A stretch of DNA of 52,774 nt, from contig JAHEAX010000015.1 in NCBI GenBank assembly GCA_024642525.1, positions 1 through 52,774 on the forward strand, read 5' to 3'. Position 1 is the first letter of the stretch, and the number at the start of each line of letters is the position of its first letter. Below are positions 1 to 8,086 of the stretch, piece after piece. The notes beneath the pieces were generated by a model. It was not told the origin of the DNA. It saw only the letters and a list, made by a program, of their open reading frames with translations, and searched no databases. Source of the DNA: Erythrobacteraceae bacterium. GTDB lineage: Bacteria; Pseudomonadota; Alphaproteobacteria; Sphingomonadales; Sphingomonadaceae. Both the position numbers and the translations under genes were made by a program.

Positions 1-42
1 GCCCTTTTATCGTCTTGGCACCAATCTCGCCAAGAACCCTGT

Positions 43-119
<77 letters not shown>

Positions 120-144
120 AAGTTTACAAGAACTTATATAGCTG

Positions 145-163
145 TCCGCTTCGGCGGATTTTT
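145..163 (+). terminator. Rho-independent terminator with UUCG loop
   Basis: The stem TCCGC/GCGGA closes a TTCG tetraloop and is followed by a run of five T. It sits 25 bases after the tRNA CCA end and would end the tRNA transcript. It lies on the islet side of the duplicated tRNA end, so the inserted DNA appears to bring its own terminator. Confidence 0.85.
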
Positions 164-263
164 GTCGTGTCCGGGTGATGTCCGCCATTTGCGATACTAG
201 CGTTTAAAATTGCCCCGCCTATGGTATCCTGCTCTCAGGGAGCGCAAAGCGGATGATACTGGA

Positions 264-992
264 ATGAATGGCTACGAGGATGCTCGCCTCCTTCTCCAGC
301 GCGCTAGAAAACACGAGCAAGAGCTCTATTCTGAAATGCGTAAGCTCTGGCGCGTACAGCGCATCGCGAGAATTGGTGATCAGTATCGCTACCGCTTAAC
401 CTTTCACCGGGAAGGTCAACCAGGTCTGCGACCTATTGCAGCTGACATCGCGAATAATCTCAGGCATTCGTTGGATCATCTCGCCGCTGAGGCAGCGAGA
501 CAACATTTGGATATGCCCGACCTTGATCATCAGACGCGACAGAAGATCAAATTCCCGTTTCCTAGATGGGATGATAGTCTTGAACTGTCCGTAGCGCCCC
601 TTGCGCCGTATGTTTCGAAGAAAATTTGTGATCAAATTGAAATGGTTTGGCGGAGTCCGGTTACTCATCCCTATTACCTGCACGTGGTTCGGGTGGTATC
701 TGGTGCAGCAAAACATTGGGAGCTGCGGTCTATTGAACCTAGAATTTTAGCTCTTCAACCTGTTCCCAGTGAGGGTCCGCCCATTGCGATACCTAAAGGG
801 CATTTTGATCAGAACAATTCTTTCGAATGGAAAGGATCGCCAATGCAGCAGCTTCAGACGCTCGAACGTATGCAGTTTGGAGATGTGAGCCATCGGCCTG
901 CCAACATTCCCATGCCCCCCAATCCGGACACCGTGTTCTCGACGACATCGACTTACGTTCAACACATGATCGAAGCGTTTGAAGCAAGCTAG
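264..992 (+). CDS. Hypothetical islet-encoded protein with 'LRHSLDHL' helix motif
   Basis: The protein is 242 aa from the ATG at 264; an in-frame ATG at 210 would add 18 poorly supported residues. I do not recognise a named family. The N-terminal third is helical and charged (LLLQRARKHEQELYSEMRKL). It is followed by IANNLRHSLDHLAAEA, which resembles the 'HNLRSALDHL' segment of a widespread group of bacterial hypothetical proteins, often found in mobile regions. There is no signal peptide or membrane segment. Its base composition is lower in GC than flanking genes and it is the only cargo of the tRNA-bounded islet. Its function is unknown; a defence or host-interference role is possible only by location. 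Confidence 0.7.
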   Translation: MNGYEDARLLLQRARKHEQELYSEMRKLWRVQRIARIGDQYRYRLTFHREGQPGLRPIAADIANNLRHSLDHLAAEAARQHLDMPDLDHQTRQKIKFPFPRWDDSLELSVAPLAPYVSKKICDQIEMVWRSPVTHPYYLHVVRVVSGAAKHWELRSIEPRILALQPVPSEGPPIAIPKGHFDQNNSFEWKGSPMQQLQTLERMQFGDVSHRPANIPMPPNPDTVFSTTSTYVQHMIEAFEAS

Positions 993-1130
993 CATCGTTG
1001 AAACTTCGACTGCTTTACTCAGTAATGCTTGTCCTAGAATTGCAGCTGGCGGCGCTAAAGAAGTGCAGCGCTGCCATGAGTTTAGGGCAATTTATCTTTG
1101 TGTATCAATTTCTTGCGAAAAGGCCCTTTC

Positions 1131-1181
1131 TCAAGCTAATAACCTGAAGGTCGTTTGTTCAAATCCAACCCCCGCAACCAA
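1131..1181 (+). repeat. Truncated tRNA-fMet copy (attachment-site remnant)
   Basis: This is a direct repeat of 70-120 covering the tRNA 3' half: anticodon arm, variable region, T-arm, acceptor 3' strand and CCA. The three differences include the anticodon first base (CAT to AAT). No 5' half precedes it, so it cannot fold as a tRNA. It is best read as the distal attachment site (attR-like) of the islet. Confidence 0.85.
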
Positions 1182-1200
1182 ACACAACACCAAATTACCA

Positions 1201-1228
1201 AAAGCCCCAACGTAAACAGTGGCGCTTT
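1201..1228. terminator. Probable bidirectional terminator
   Basis: AAAGCCCC (1201-1208) pairs with GGCGCTTT (1221-1228) with one C x C mismatch, leaving a 12-nt loop. T-rich sequence follows on either strand. It lies downstream of the minus-strand ATPase gene and just after the distal tRNA fragment. It may be the terminator that followed the tRNA before the insertion. Confidence 0.5.
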
Positions 1229-1265
1229 CTTGCGTTCTACCAAAGCGCACCAACGCTTCAACGCT

Positions 1266-2810
1266 TCAGCTCGATAGCGTGCTGACGCCAAGACCAGGTA
1301 TCCCAATCGAACGACGGCCGCCAAAATCCTCGCGGACGACGACGGCGCCTTGTTTTTCCATATATTCGATCAGCCGGCGGACCCTGCCTGGCGAACTGGT
1401 GCCATAGGCCTGGCCCAATGCATCGTCATCGGGACAGGGGCTTTCGTCAATTGCCGCGCGAGCGATCAGGAGGAAGGGGGCCGCCATGTCTTCCGGCAAG
1501 CGTGCAACTTCTTCGAGCACATTTTGCCAGCGCGGCTCTGCAGGATTGAGTATGCCTCCCTTGGCAAGCGCAAAGCGTTTGCGGAATGCTGCCAGATCGA
1601 GCGGAGCGCCGGACAGGCGCTGCATCCTGCACCTGACTGTAAAGTCCTGATAGAGCGTTGAGTCCGCTTGAAATGCGCAATCGCGTTCTGCGAGCATTTC
1701 CTGCAAGGCGCTGACGATAATATCCTCCAGCGCTTCCGGATCTGGCGTGTTCCACTCCACAGCGGAGGGTCCGCTATCGGGGCCAGCCTTCATAGATACT
1801 GCTTGCACTGCATCGGGCTCTGCGATCCGGCGAAGCACTTCATCGGCTTCTAGCGCTCTTGGCTTTGGTTCCGGTGACACGGCTACTGGCTCCGCTTCCA
1901 TTTCAGCAAACAACATGGTTCGCATATTGTCCGGCTCTGCATCGGGCATTGGCATCAGACTATGCGTGCCCATGCGCGTGCTGGTACGGGTAGGGCCGAT
2001 CTTTACCGACACCGGACGCCGCGAAATCGCCGGGCCAAGGCCGAGGAAACACCCGCGTTCCAGATCGCGAATGGTTTCCGCCTGACGGCGTTCCATCCCG
2101 AGCAGGTCCGCTGCCCGAGCCATGTCGATATCGAGAAATGTCCGCCCCATGAGGAAGTTACTTGCTTCTGCGGCGACGTTCTTGGCAAGCTTGGCTAGCC
2201 TCTGGGTGGCTATGGCACCTGCCAGGCCGCGTTTGCGACCCCGGCACATCAGGTTGGTCATCGCGCCAAGGCTGGTGCGGCGCGCAATATCGGAAACATC
2301 GCCAGCCACTGCAGGAGCGAACATCTGAGCCTCATCCACCACCACAAGCGCAGGATACCAATGATCGCGCGGGGCATCGAAAAGTGCGTTGAGGAATCCC
2401 GCCGCGCACATCATCTGTGCCTCCAACTCCAGAGATTCCAGATTAAGCACGATGGAAGCACGATGTTCGCGCACACGCGCGCCAATTGTGGCTATCTCGC
2501 GTTCGTTATAGTCGCCGCCGTCGACCACCATGTGGTTATGGGCATCTGCCAAAGTGGCAAAGTCGCCTTCGGGATCGATTATTATCTGCTGGACCAGCGA
2601 TGCGCTTTCTTCCAGCATCCTGCGCAGCAGATGGGATTTGCCGGAACCTGAATTCCCCTGCACCAGAAGCCGAGTGGCGAGGAGTTCTTCCACATCGATC
2701 AACACTGGCTTGCCAGCTGCATCGGTTCCGATTTCAATTGAAGTATGCACACCCAAGCCCTGCCGATACGGCATTGAATATGCAACCGATCGCGCTGGCT
2801 TGTCCGGCAA
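1266..2810 (-). CDS. HerA/FtsK-type ATP-binding protein (DUF87-like)
   Basis: The protein is 514 aa. The Walker A motif GNSGSGKS is at residues 52-59, and Walker B is LVVVDEAQ near 155-162. They are followed by a basic RGRKRGLAGAIATQR stretch typical of HerA-like hexameric ATPases, which pump or unwind DNA at the expense of ATP. The C-terminal 170 residues are less conserved and end in a winged-helix-like segment (GRVRRLIEYMEKQG). No nuA/nurA-type nuclease, mre11 or rad50 gene lies beside it, so the partner is unknown. The start is uncertain: the longest form begins at TTG (2810), and ATG at 2774 is the first alternative; neither has a clear Shine-Dalgarno. Confidence 0.85.
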   Translation of the reverse strand: MPDKPARSVAYSMPYRQGLGVHTSIEIGTDAAGKPVLIDVEELLATRLLVQGNSGSGKSHLLRRMLEESASLVQQIIIDPEGDFATLADAHNHMVVDGGDYNEREIATIGARVREHRASIVLNLESLELEAQMMCAAGFLNALFDAPRDHWYPALVVVDEAQMFAPAVAGDVSDIARRTSLGAMTNLMCRGRKRGLAGAIATQRLAKLAKNVAAEASNFLMGRTFLDIDMARAADLLGMERRQAETIRDLERGCFLGLGPAISRRPVSVKIGPTRTSTRMGTHSLMPMPDAEPDNMRTMLFAEMEAEPVAVSPEPKPRALEADEVLRRIAEPDAVQAVSMKAGPDSGPSAVEWNTPDPEALEDIIVSALQEMLAERDCAFQADSTLYQDFTVRCRMQRLSGAPLDLAAFRKRFALAKGGILNPAEPRWQNVLEEVARLPEDMAAPFLLIARAAIDESPCPDDDALGQAYGTSSPGRVRRLIEYMEKQGAVVVREDFGGRRSIGIPGLGVSTLSS

Positions 2811-2867
2811 TCATTCAACCGTTGGGAGGCGCAGTCGCAATCGGTCTGCAGCTGTTGCGATTATCCC

Positions 2868-3074
2868 TCAGCCTTTGTGTTTCAAGGTCACCCAGATATC
2901 CACCGGCGCAGTGAATTTGCCAGGCGCTGGCCTGCCCACATCGACACGCTCTGCCGTTACCAATTCACCCGTTTCGAGGGTAAATGATGCCCATGGCTTT
3001 GGCATACGCCCGAAGGACATTTTCTGGATGGGCTGGCCGGTGGCCGTGTTCATGATCGTCGCAAGAATACTCAT
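2868..3074 (-). CDS. Small hypothetical protein (68 aa)
   Basis: This is a 68-aa ORF starting with ATG, 57 bases upstream of the ATPase gene and in the same direction. The sequence reads like a folded beta-rich protein (residues such as KPWASFTLETGELVTAERV) without low-complexity artefacts. It has no signal peptide and no motif I can name. A weak GGCGG precedes the start. It may be co-transcribed with the ATPase gene. Confidence 0.5.
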   Translation of the reverse strand: MSILATIMNTATGQPIQKMSFGRMPKPWASFTLETGELVTAERVDVGRPAPGKFTAPVDIWVTLKHKG

Positions 3075-3379
3075 CGGCCGCCGTTAGCGCCCGGGATTGG
3101 ATTTTGTCCAGCGGCGAAAGGGCGGCAAATGCCGAAAATAATTGGCACAGCGAAGTCGATGATTTTGCTTGGTTTGCGCTGACATCCGCCACCGGATTGG
3201 CCTGTCATGTCGCATATAGCCAATTTTTCGCCCGCGGTTCGCATCTAAAAAGCACCAAGTAAAATGCAGGCTGCACATGTGGCCTGAAAATACAAAGTTT
3301 TCATCGGCTTGGAATGGTGTTTCTTGATGTAGCGATATTGTGCGATTCGAATGAATGGGCTTCGGGAATTTATAACGAA

Positions 3380-3407
3380 TTGCGATTGATTGCGCGGACA
3401 CTATGAT
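3380..3407 (+). promoter_or_regulatory. Candidate sigma70-like promoter of the SARP-like regulator
   Basis: TTGCGA at 3380-3385 and TATGAT at 3402-3407 are separated by 16 bases, about 30 bases before the regulator start. They lie in the AT-rich 363-base divergent gap 3075-3437. I see no other gene in that gap. Confidence 0.4.
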
Positions 3408-3437
3408 GCGCAGCAAGATATTCGGGGTGGCAAACGA

Positions 3438-5585
3438 ATGAATATTATGGGGCAGGCGCGCCTGATGGTGAATAATTCTCCATCCATGCTTGCGTCTGTC
3501 TTTGGGCCATTTACCCTAAGCACAAGTAATAATTCCGAAATTCTGATTTCCAACCGACGGGCCAAGGCCCTGCTGGCGATTCTGTGCATGATGCCGGGTG
3601 AACCGCTGGAGCGGGACCATGTCAGCAAGCTGCTATGGCCCGGACGGTTTGAAGCGCAGGCACGGGCGAGTCTGCGCCAATGCCTGCTGGCGCTGGGCAA
3701 GATGTTCGAACCCTATGATGCAGATGTCCTGGATGTCAGCCGGACCCGCATCTGCCTGCACCCCGATATTATCCAGACAGATCTGGACCTGCTGGATTCG
3801 GCACTGGCCGATGGCCGTGTGCCCGAGGCGTGCGGTCTGCTGATGGAGATTGGCGGCAAGCCGATCCTCGACCAGCTTCAATTCGGGAAGGAATTTGACG
3901 ACTGGCTTTCCATCAGGCGCGACCAGGTGGAACTTCGCCTGCGCGATGCAGTGCGCGGCGCGCTCGATAAGCTTGAAAAGCAGGGCCGGACAGATGAGCA
4001 ATCGCAATTGCTCGAAGCCTGGATGTTGCGTGATCCCGATGCGGGGCGAAGCGCCATCTTCCGCAAGCTTGATTGCAAGATACGCATTGCGGTGCTGCCA
4101 TTTGAACAGATCGATTCCATTGGCGGGGAATTCTATCTTGCCGATGGCGTGGTGGACGAGCTGATAACCAGCCTTGGCAAAGTACCCGAATTGCTGGTCA
4201 CCGGTCGCACGTCGTCTTCTCACTTCCGCGATACGGAAATGCAGCTGCCGGAAATTGCTCGCGCGCTGCATGTCACCCACCTTGTCGAAGGGTGTGTCCA
4301 GCGGCAGGACGATGTCGTGCGTATCAACACGCGGTTAATTGACGGGGCGACCGGCTTTGAATGCTGGGCCTACAGTTACGAAGGCAGTCTGGAAGACATC
4401 ATCGCATCACGCGCGCAAGTCGCGCTTACGGTTACAGCCGGTCTTTGCAACGAACTTGAAATCGAAGCGAAGCCGCGGCCAAGCAGGGCGATGACAAGCA
4501 ACCGGGAAGCCTACAGCCTGTACCTGCAGGGCCGCGCACTGACTGCGCGCGCCATTGGTGACAATGTGCTGAGCAAGGCGATCGAATTGCTGGAGCAGGC
4601 GCTAGAACTTGATCCGGAATTTGCGGAATGCTGGACCGCGCTTGCAGAAGCCCATGTCTATACGGCGGTCTATACGCCGTGTCTTGAACGGTTGAAGGAA
4701 TCCGAGCGGATGGCGCGCTGTGCCAACCGCGCGATCGAACTGGCGCCACACCAGGGCCACGCCCGTTCGATGCTGGCCATCCACCAATGGACCAAGAACG
4801 ATATTGTCGGGGCGCTCGACCTTGCTTTCGAGGCCTATCGGCTTGAGCCTCACAATCCGGATGTCGCCATCCGTCTGGGTTCTTTCCTTCTCTATATAGG
4901 AAAGACGCAGGAGGCGATGCCGTATATCAAGGCTGCCATCGAGCAGGACCCGGTGCATGGCCGCAATTATTCCATGCTGAGCGTAGCCTATCTCAACATG
5001 GGCGATACTGAGGCCGCCATTGCGGCAGGCCAGCGCATGGTCGATCTTGGCTATCCATCCTTGTGGCTGGCTGCCGCCACTGCAGTGTCGGGCAACCATG
5101 AACTGGCGGTGGAACAATATCAGCAGACGCGTTTGCTGATGAATACGGTCATTTTTCCGCCTGCCGGTTCTGCGCCCATGCCTACTGAAGTGATGGAGGA
5201 ATATTGGCGGATGGCAGCAAAGGGGCTGCATAGCGGGTGCCCCGAAGCACGCCGCAATTACTGCCAGGTGCTGGAAATGCTGCACGTGACATTGCCGGAC
5301 AAGTATGATTCCACCATCGTCCTGCCCGCCATCTGGATGGGTGATGCGCAGATGGTGTTCAAGACGCTGGGCGAACAGATCACACCTGCCAACTTCTTCG
5401 GCCTGATGTCCGTATGGACAGATGTTGAACCCACGCGGCAGGTGCGCCTTCACCCCGATTTCATGGCATTTGCAGAAAAGATCGGAATGGTCGCCGCGTG
5501 GCACAAATATGGCTGGCCCGACCTGATGCCACAATCCGATGCGGCCGGAAAACGGCCTGTCACCATGCGCTTGGTGAAGGATTGA
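3438..5585 (+). CDS. SARP-like winged-helix regulator with TolB-like and TPR domains
   Basis: The protein is 715 aa from ATG 3438, chosen because GGGGTGG lies 7 bases upstream; an upstream in-frame ATG at 3390 has no such site. Residues 20-110 form an OmpR/DnrI-type winged helix (SNRRAKALLAILCMMPG, then LLWPGRFEAQARASLRQCL). Residues 110-210 resemble a bacterial transcriptional activation (BTAD) helical region. Residues 215-335 match the TolB-like N-terminal fold (IAVLPFEQI, LADGVVDELITSL). Residues 365-580 contain tetratricopeptide repeats. The family activates adjacent genes in response to unknown cues. Its position before a cluster of SnoaL-like genes suggests local control, which is inference. 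Confidence 0.82.
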   Translation: MNIMGQARLMVNNSPSMLASVFGPFTLSTSNNSEILISNRRAKALLAILCMMPGEPLERDHVSKLLWPGRFEAQARASLRQCLLALGKMFEPYDADVLDVSRTRICLHPDIIQTDLDLLDSALADGRVPEACGLLMEIGGKPILDQLQFGKEFDDWLSIRRDQVELRLRDAVRGALDKLEKQGRTDEQSQLLEAWMLRDPDAGRSAIFRKLDCKIRIAVLPFEQIDSIGGEFYLADGVVDELITSLGKVPELLVTGRTSSSHFRDTEMQLPEIARALHVTHLVEGCVQRQDDVVRINTRLIDGATGFECWAYSYEGSLEDIIASRAQVALTVTAGLCNELEIEAKPRPSRAMTSNREAYSLYLQGRALTARAIGDNVLSKAIELLEQALELDPEFAECWTALAEAHVYTAVYTPCLERLKESERMARCANRAIELAPHQGHARSMLAIHQWTKNDIVGALDLAFEAYRLEPHNPDVAIRLGSFLLYIGKTQEAMPYIKAAIEQDPVHGRNYSMLSVAYLNMGDTEAAIAAGQRMVDLGYPSLWLAAATAVSGNHELAVEQYQQTRLLMNTVIFPPAGSAPMPTEVMEEYWRMAAKGLHSGCPEARRNYCQVLEMLHVTLPDKYDSTIVLPAIWMGDAQMVFKTLGEQITPANFFGLMSVWTDVEPTRQVRLHPDFMAFAEKIGMVAAWHKYGWPDLMPQSDAAGKRPVTMRLVKD

Positions 5586-5796
5586 CGCAGGTTTGACGTT
5601 TTATTCACGCTGGGCCGATTGACGGCAGGGTCTGTCCGGGCGCATCAATACAACATCGAAAAGCAGGATGATTGACTTAAAAAGTTCGGCCGGGACCGGG
5701 GGGGGTCTTGTGTCGGAGGTAGGAGAGCTTTGTCTTGCGTGCCGGACATCATGCAGGGCGAAAGATCGCCAAGGGATCAACAGGGGGAGGCAGACC

Positions 5797-6315
5797 GTGA
5801 AAACGAAATTTGCACTGAGAGCAGCGACAGCTGCTTTGATCCTGACGCCGCTGGCTTCTTGCGGCGCACCGCAAGAAGCCGCGCCTGCCGTCGATACGGC
5901 CATTGTTGCCAGCGAAGTGCAGGCCAAGGTGGACGGGCTGGTAAAGGCATTCGTGGAACGCGATGTTGCCGGAACCAATGTCGACCTGGCAGAAGACTAT
6001 GTCGGGATATTCCATGGCCAGCCGAATATTGTCGGCAAGGAAGCAGACCTGGAAATCACCAAATTGCAGGTGGCTGACCCGGCGCTGGGCCTGACCGTGA
6101 CCGATCAGAAGGTCGACGTGTCCGAGGCTGGCGACATGGCGGTTTATACTTCTGCATACGCCTATGATTTTACCGATGAAGCCACGGGCAACACGGCGAC
6201 TGAACATGGCAACTGGATATTGCTGTTCAAGCGCCAGGCAGACGGGTCGATGAAAATCACCCATGGCATCGTTTCCGACACGCCCAAGCCGGCCGAAGCC
6301 GCGGCGGTGCAATAA
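5797..6315 (+). CDS. SnoaL-like (DUF4440-type) lipoprotein
   Basis: The protein is 172 aa with a GTG start preceded by GGGGGAGG 5 bases upstream. The N-terminus is a lipoprotein signal with lipobox LASC, so it should be anchored to a membrane and face the periplasm. The mature part has the NTF2/SnoaL pattern: a helical start (AKVDGLVKAFVERDV), then alternating strands ending in GNWILLFKRQADGSMKI. Such domains bind small hydrophobic molecules or act as isomerases or cyclases; the substrate is unknown. It is the first gene after the SARP-like regulator. The 211-base gap before it shows no other gene. Confidence 0.75.
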   Translation: MKTKFALRAATAALILTPLASCGAPQEAAPAVDTAIVASEVQAKVDGLVKAFVERDVAGTNVDLAEDYVGIFHGQPNIVGKEADLEITKLQVADPALGLTVTDQKVDVSEAGDMAVYTSAYAYDFTDEATGNTATEHGNWILLFKRQADGSMKITHGIVSDTPKPAEAAAVQ

Positions 6316-6362
6316 CCATCATGATTTTCAGAATGGGTCGCTGCAACCAAGGGGTGAATACG

Positions 6363-6809
6363 ATGAAACTGATGAAATCCGTGATGGTGGCCAGCGCCAT
6401 GATGATGACCGTACCGATGGCCGCGCCTGCCATGGCGCAGGAAAGCAGTTACGAGCCGGGCACCGTCTGGTCAGCTAGTCGCATCAAGGTGCTGCCGGGC
6501 CAGTTTGAAAATTACATGGATCACCTCGCCGGCCAGTGGAAGAAGGTGAATGATTTCGCCAAGGCCGAAGGCATGCTGGTCGAATATCACGTGCTCGCCA
6601 CAAACAATGCCCGCGATGGCGAACCTGATCTGGTTCTGGTGATCGAATATAAGGATTATTACAGCATCGCGCAGCAGCAGGCCTTCGCCAAGAAGGTGAA
6701 CGCAATGCTGGCAACAGACGAGCGGAAGCAAACAGCTGCATCGGGCGACCGATCCAAGATGCGGGAACTGATGGGCTCCACAGAATATCAGGAATTGGTC
6801 CTCAAATAG
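6363..6809 (+). CDS. Secreted small protein, dimeric alpha/beta-barrel-like
   Basis: The protein is 148 aa from ATG 6363, with AAGGGG upstream. A Sec signal peptide with four consecutive-like Met residues ends at APAMAQ-ES. The mature domain (SASRIKVLPGQFENYMDHL, then DLVLVIEYKDYYS) has the strand-helix-strand layout of small ferredoxin-like alpha/beta-barrel proteins that act on small molecules. I cannot assign a family. It follows the SnoaL lipoprotein by 47 bases and is followed by a strong hairpin. Confidence 0.7.
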   Translation: MKLMKSVMVASAMMMTVPMAAPAMAQESSYEPGTVWSASRIKVLPGQFENYMDHLAGQWKKVNDFAKAEGMLVEYHVLATNNARDGEPDLVLVIEYKDYYSIAQQQAFAKKVNAMLATDERKQTAASGDRSKMRELMGSTEYQELVLK

Positions 6810-6820
6810 GACCTGACAGA

Positions 6821-6865
6821 GTTGCCCGGCGGGCGGTGCTGCGACCCAATCGCCCGCCGGGCAAC
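6821..6865 (+). other. Perfect 15-bp inverted repeat (stem-loop)
   Basis: GTTGCCCGGCGGGCG at 6821-6835 is exactly complementary to CGCCCGCCGGGCAAC at 6851-6865, with a 15-nt loop. It begins 11 bases after the stop codon of the secreted small protein. No T-run follows, so it is either a factor-assisted terminator or an mRNA-stabilising or processing element within the cluster. Confidence 0.85.
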
Positions 6866-6904
6866 ATCGATAGTCAAAGGAAGGCATTCCCGAAGAGAGG
6901 TCCC

Positions 6905-7027
6905 GTGACCGCATTTGCAACCCAGCAGGAAAACCATGCGCGACCGGACGATTCCGGCCTTGCCCGTATCCACCTATGGGATTGCGATTTCTACACATCT
7001 GCAGCGCTGCCGATGGCCGGCATTTGA
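6905..7027 (+). CDS. Possible 40-aa leader-type ORF
   Basis: A GTG-started ORF preceded by AGAGG encodes 40 residues and stops 4 bases before the next gene's ATG. It contains the protein-like stretch LARIHLWDCDFYTSAALP. It overlaps, in another frame, a possible N-terminal extension of the next gene. It could be a short coupled peptide, a decayed gene start or chance. Confidence 0.25.
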   Translation: MTAFATQQENHARPDDSGLARIHLWDCDFYTSAALPMAGI

Positions 7028-7031
7028 CATC

Positions 7032-7415
7032 ATGTCGATCGACCATCTTGCGCAGGATTTCTCCGCCCTTCTAGCCGCTGGCGAGGCACGCCGCGCGACA
7101 GAGAAATACTGGGCGCCCAATGTCGATTGTATCGACCCGTCCTACATTCCCGGCGGCAATCCCGAACGTGTTTCGGGTTTCGAAACCGCACGCGAAAGGC
7201 TGAACCGCTGGCTCGACGATAATTCGATGGACGACGTGATGATCGACGGCCCGTTCATCACCGGCAACAAATTTGCCCTGTTTATCGACATGATGGTGAC
7301 CAAACGCGCAACGGGCGAGAGCGCGCCTTTCAGCGAAATCGCGATCTACACCGTATGCGAAGACAAGATTGTCGAGGAACGGCATTTCTACGAACCTGCC
7401 GGAGCCGGGGAATGA
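7032..7415 (+). CDS. SnoaL-like NTF2-fold protein (cytoplasmic)
   Basis: The protein is 127 aa from ATG 7032 (MSIDHLAQDFSALLAAGEA), which matches the normal start of SnoaL/ketosteroid-isomerase-like domains. An upstream in-frame ATG at 6936 has a good AGGA and would add 32 residues, so the start is not settled. The domain contains YWAPNVDCIDP and ends in strands EIAIYTVCEDKIVEERHFY. There is no signal peptide. Its stop overlaps the next start (ATGA at 7412-7415), indicating translational coupling. The substrate is unknown. Confidence 0.78.
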   Translation: MSIDHLAQDFSALLAAGEARRATEKYWAPNVDCIDPSYIPGGNPERVSGFETARERLNRWLDDNSMDDVMIDGPFITGNKFALFIDMMVTKRATGESAPFSEIAIYTVCEDKIVEERHFYEPAGAGE

Positions 7416-8086
7416 TGACGGAGCAAGTCATACCGAAGAGTTTTGGCCTCCGCGCCACGTTCAGAATGGCGCACCTTGGCGTTGCCGCATTATGCCTGTG
7501 CACTTTGGCCACGCCGGCATACGCACAGCCCGAAGATGTCCCAGCCGATGCGACTTTACATGAAGCGGCACCTGAAGCAGCCCTCGAGGCAGCCATTGCG
7601 CAGAGCCACGTGGCGCTTGAGGCAATTCTGAACGGCGACCCTTCCGGATATGAAACCCTGTTTGCAGACCGGGACGATATCACGCTGGGCAATCCGTTCG
7701 GCCCTTTCGGCAAAGGGCGCGCCGCCGTGATGGCCACGCTGGCCAATGCCGCGACAAAATATGAAAGCGGAAGTGTCGTCGGGGTGGAGCGGCTGGCGCT
7801 TTACCGGTCGGGGTCAATCGCCGCATTGGTCGAAATTGAACATGACCGGGCAAAAGTGACAGGGGCGGATAAGCCTGCCGATTTCTTTGTCCGGGTCACC
7901 AGCGTTTATGAACAGGGCGGCGGCGCATGGAAGCTGGTCCACCGCCATGCTGACCCCATCACCACGGCGCGCACCGCGCAGTCCGTTTTCGGGCTGGGCC
8001 GCCAGCCAGACACATCACAGGAGAATCTCGATGCCTGTCGCACCCAACGGCCTCGTCCATGTAGTTTACCGCACACGCCGCTTTGA
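7412..8086 (+). CDS. Exported SnoaL/DUF4440-like protein
   Basis: The protein is 224 aa with ATG 7412 overlapping the previous stop. A signal peptide with a long basic n-region ends at TPAYAQ. The mature part holds an NTF2-like domain (LEAAIAQSHVALEAILNGD near residue 60, GNPFGPFGKGRAAV, then VTSVYEQGGGAWKLVHRHAD), typical of DUF4440/SnoaL_3. It is probably periplasmic. The last 18 codons overlap the next gene in another frame, an unusually long overlap, and this tail is not domain-like. Confidence 0.75.
   Translation: MMTEQVIPKSFGLRATFRMAHLGVAALCLCTLATPAYAQPEDVPADATLHEAAPEAALEAAIAQSHVALEAILNGDPSGYETLFADRDDITLGNPFGPFGKGRAAVMATLANAATKYESGSVVGVERLALYRSGSIAALVEIEHDRAKVTGADKPADFFVRVTSVYEQGGGAWKLVHRHADPITTARTAQSVFGLGRQPDTSQENLDACRTQRPRPCSLPHTPL

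Larger units (their letters stand above)
121..1181. mobile_element. tRNA-fMet-bounded genomic islet (integrative element remnant)
   Basis: Bases 70-120 (tRNA 3' half and the next base) recur at 1131-1181 with three substitutions at a constant offset of 1061. This direct-repeat geometry is what site-specific integration into a tRNA 3' end leaves: intact gene on one side, truncated copy on the other. The enclosed DNA holds one ORF, its own terminator and about 140 bases with nothing recognisable before the distal copy. Hand counts of three 60-base lines give about 48-55% GC, against about 62% in a core-gene line. No integrase, excisionase or transposase is present, so it is a decayed or non-autonomous insertion. 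Confidence 0.75.

Noticed and set aside
1131-1180. A second functional tRNA-Met
   Set aside because: Only the 3' half is present, with no D-arm or acceptor 5' strand, and the anticodon is changed to AAT.
979-1215. A 78-codon ORF running across the distal tRNA fragment
   Set aside because: It reads through the tRNA remnant and has no ribosome site or protein-like pattern; it is probably chance.
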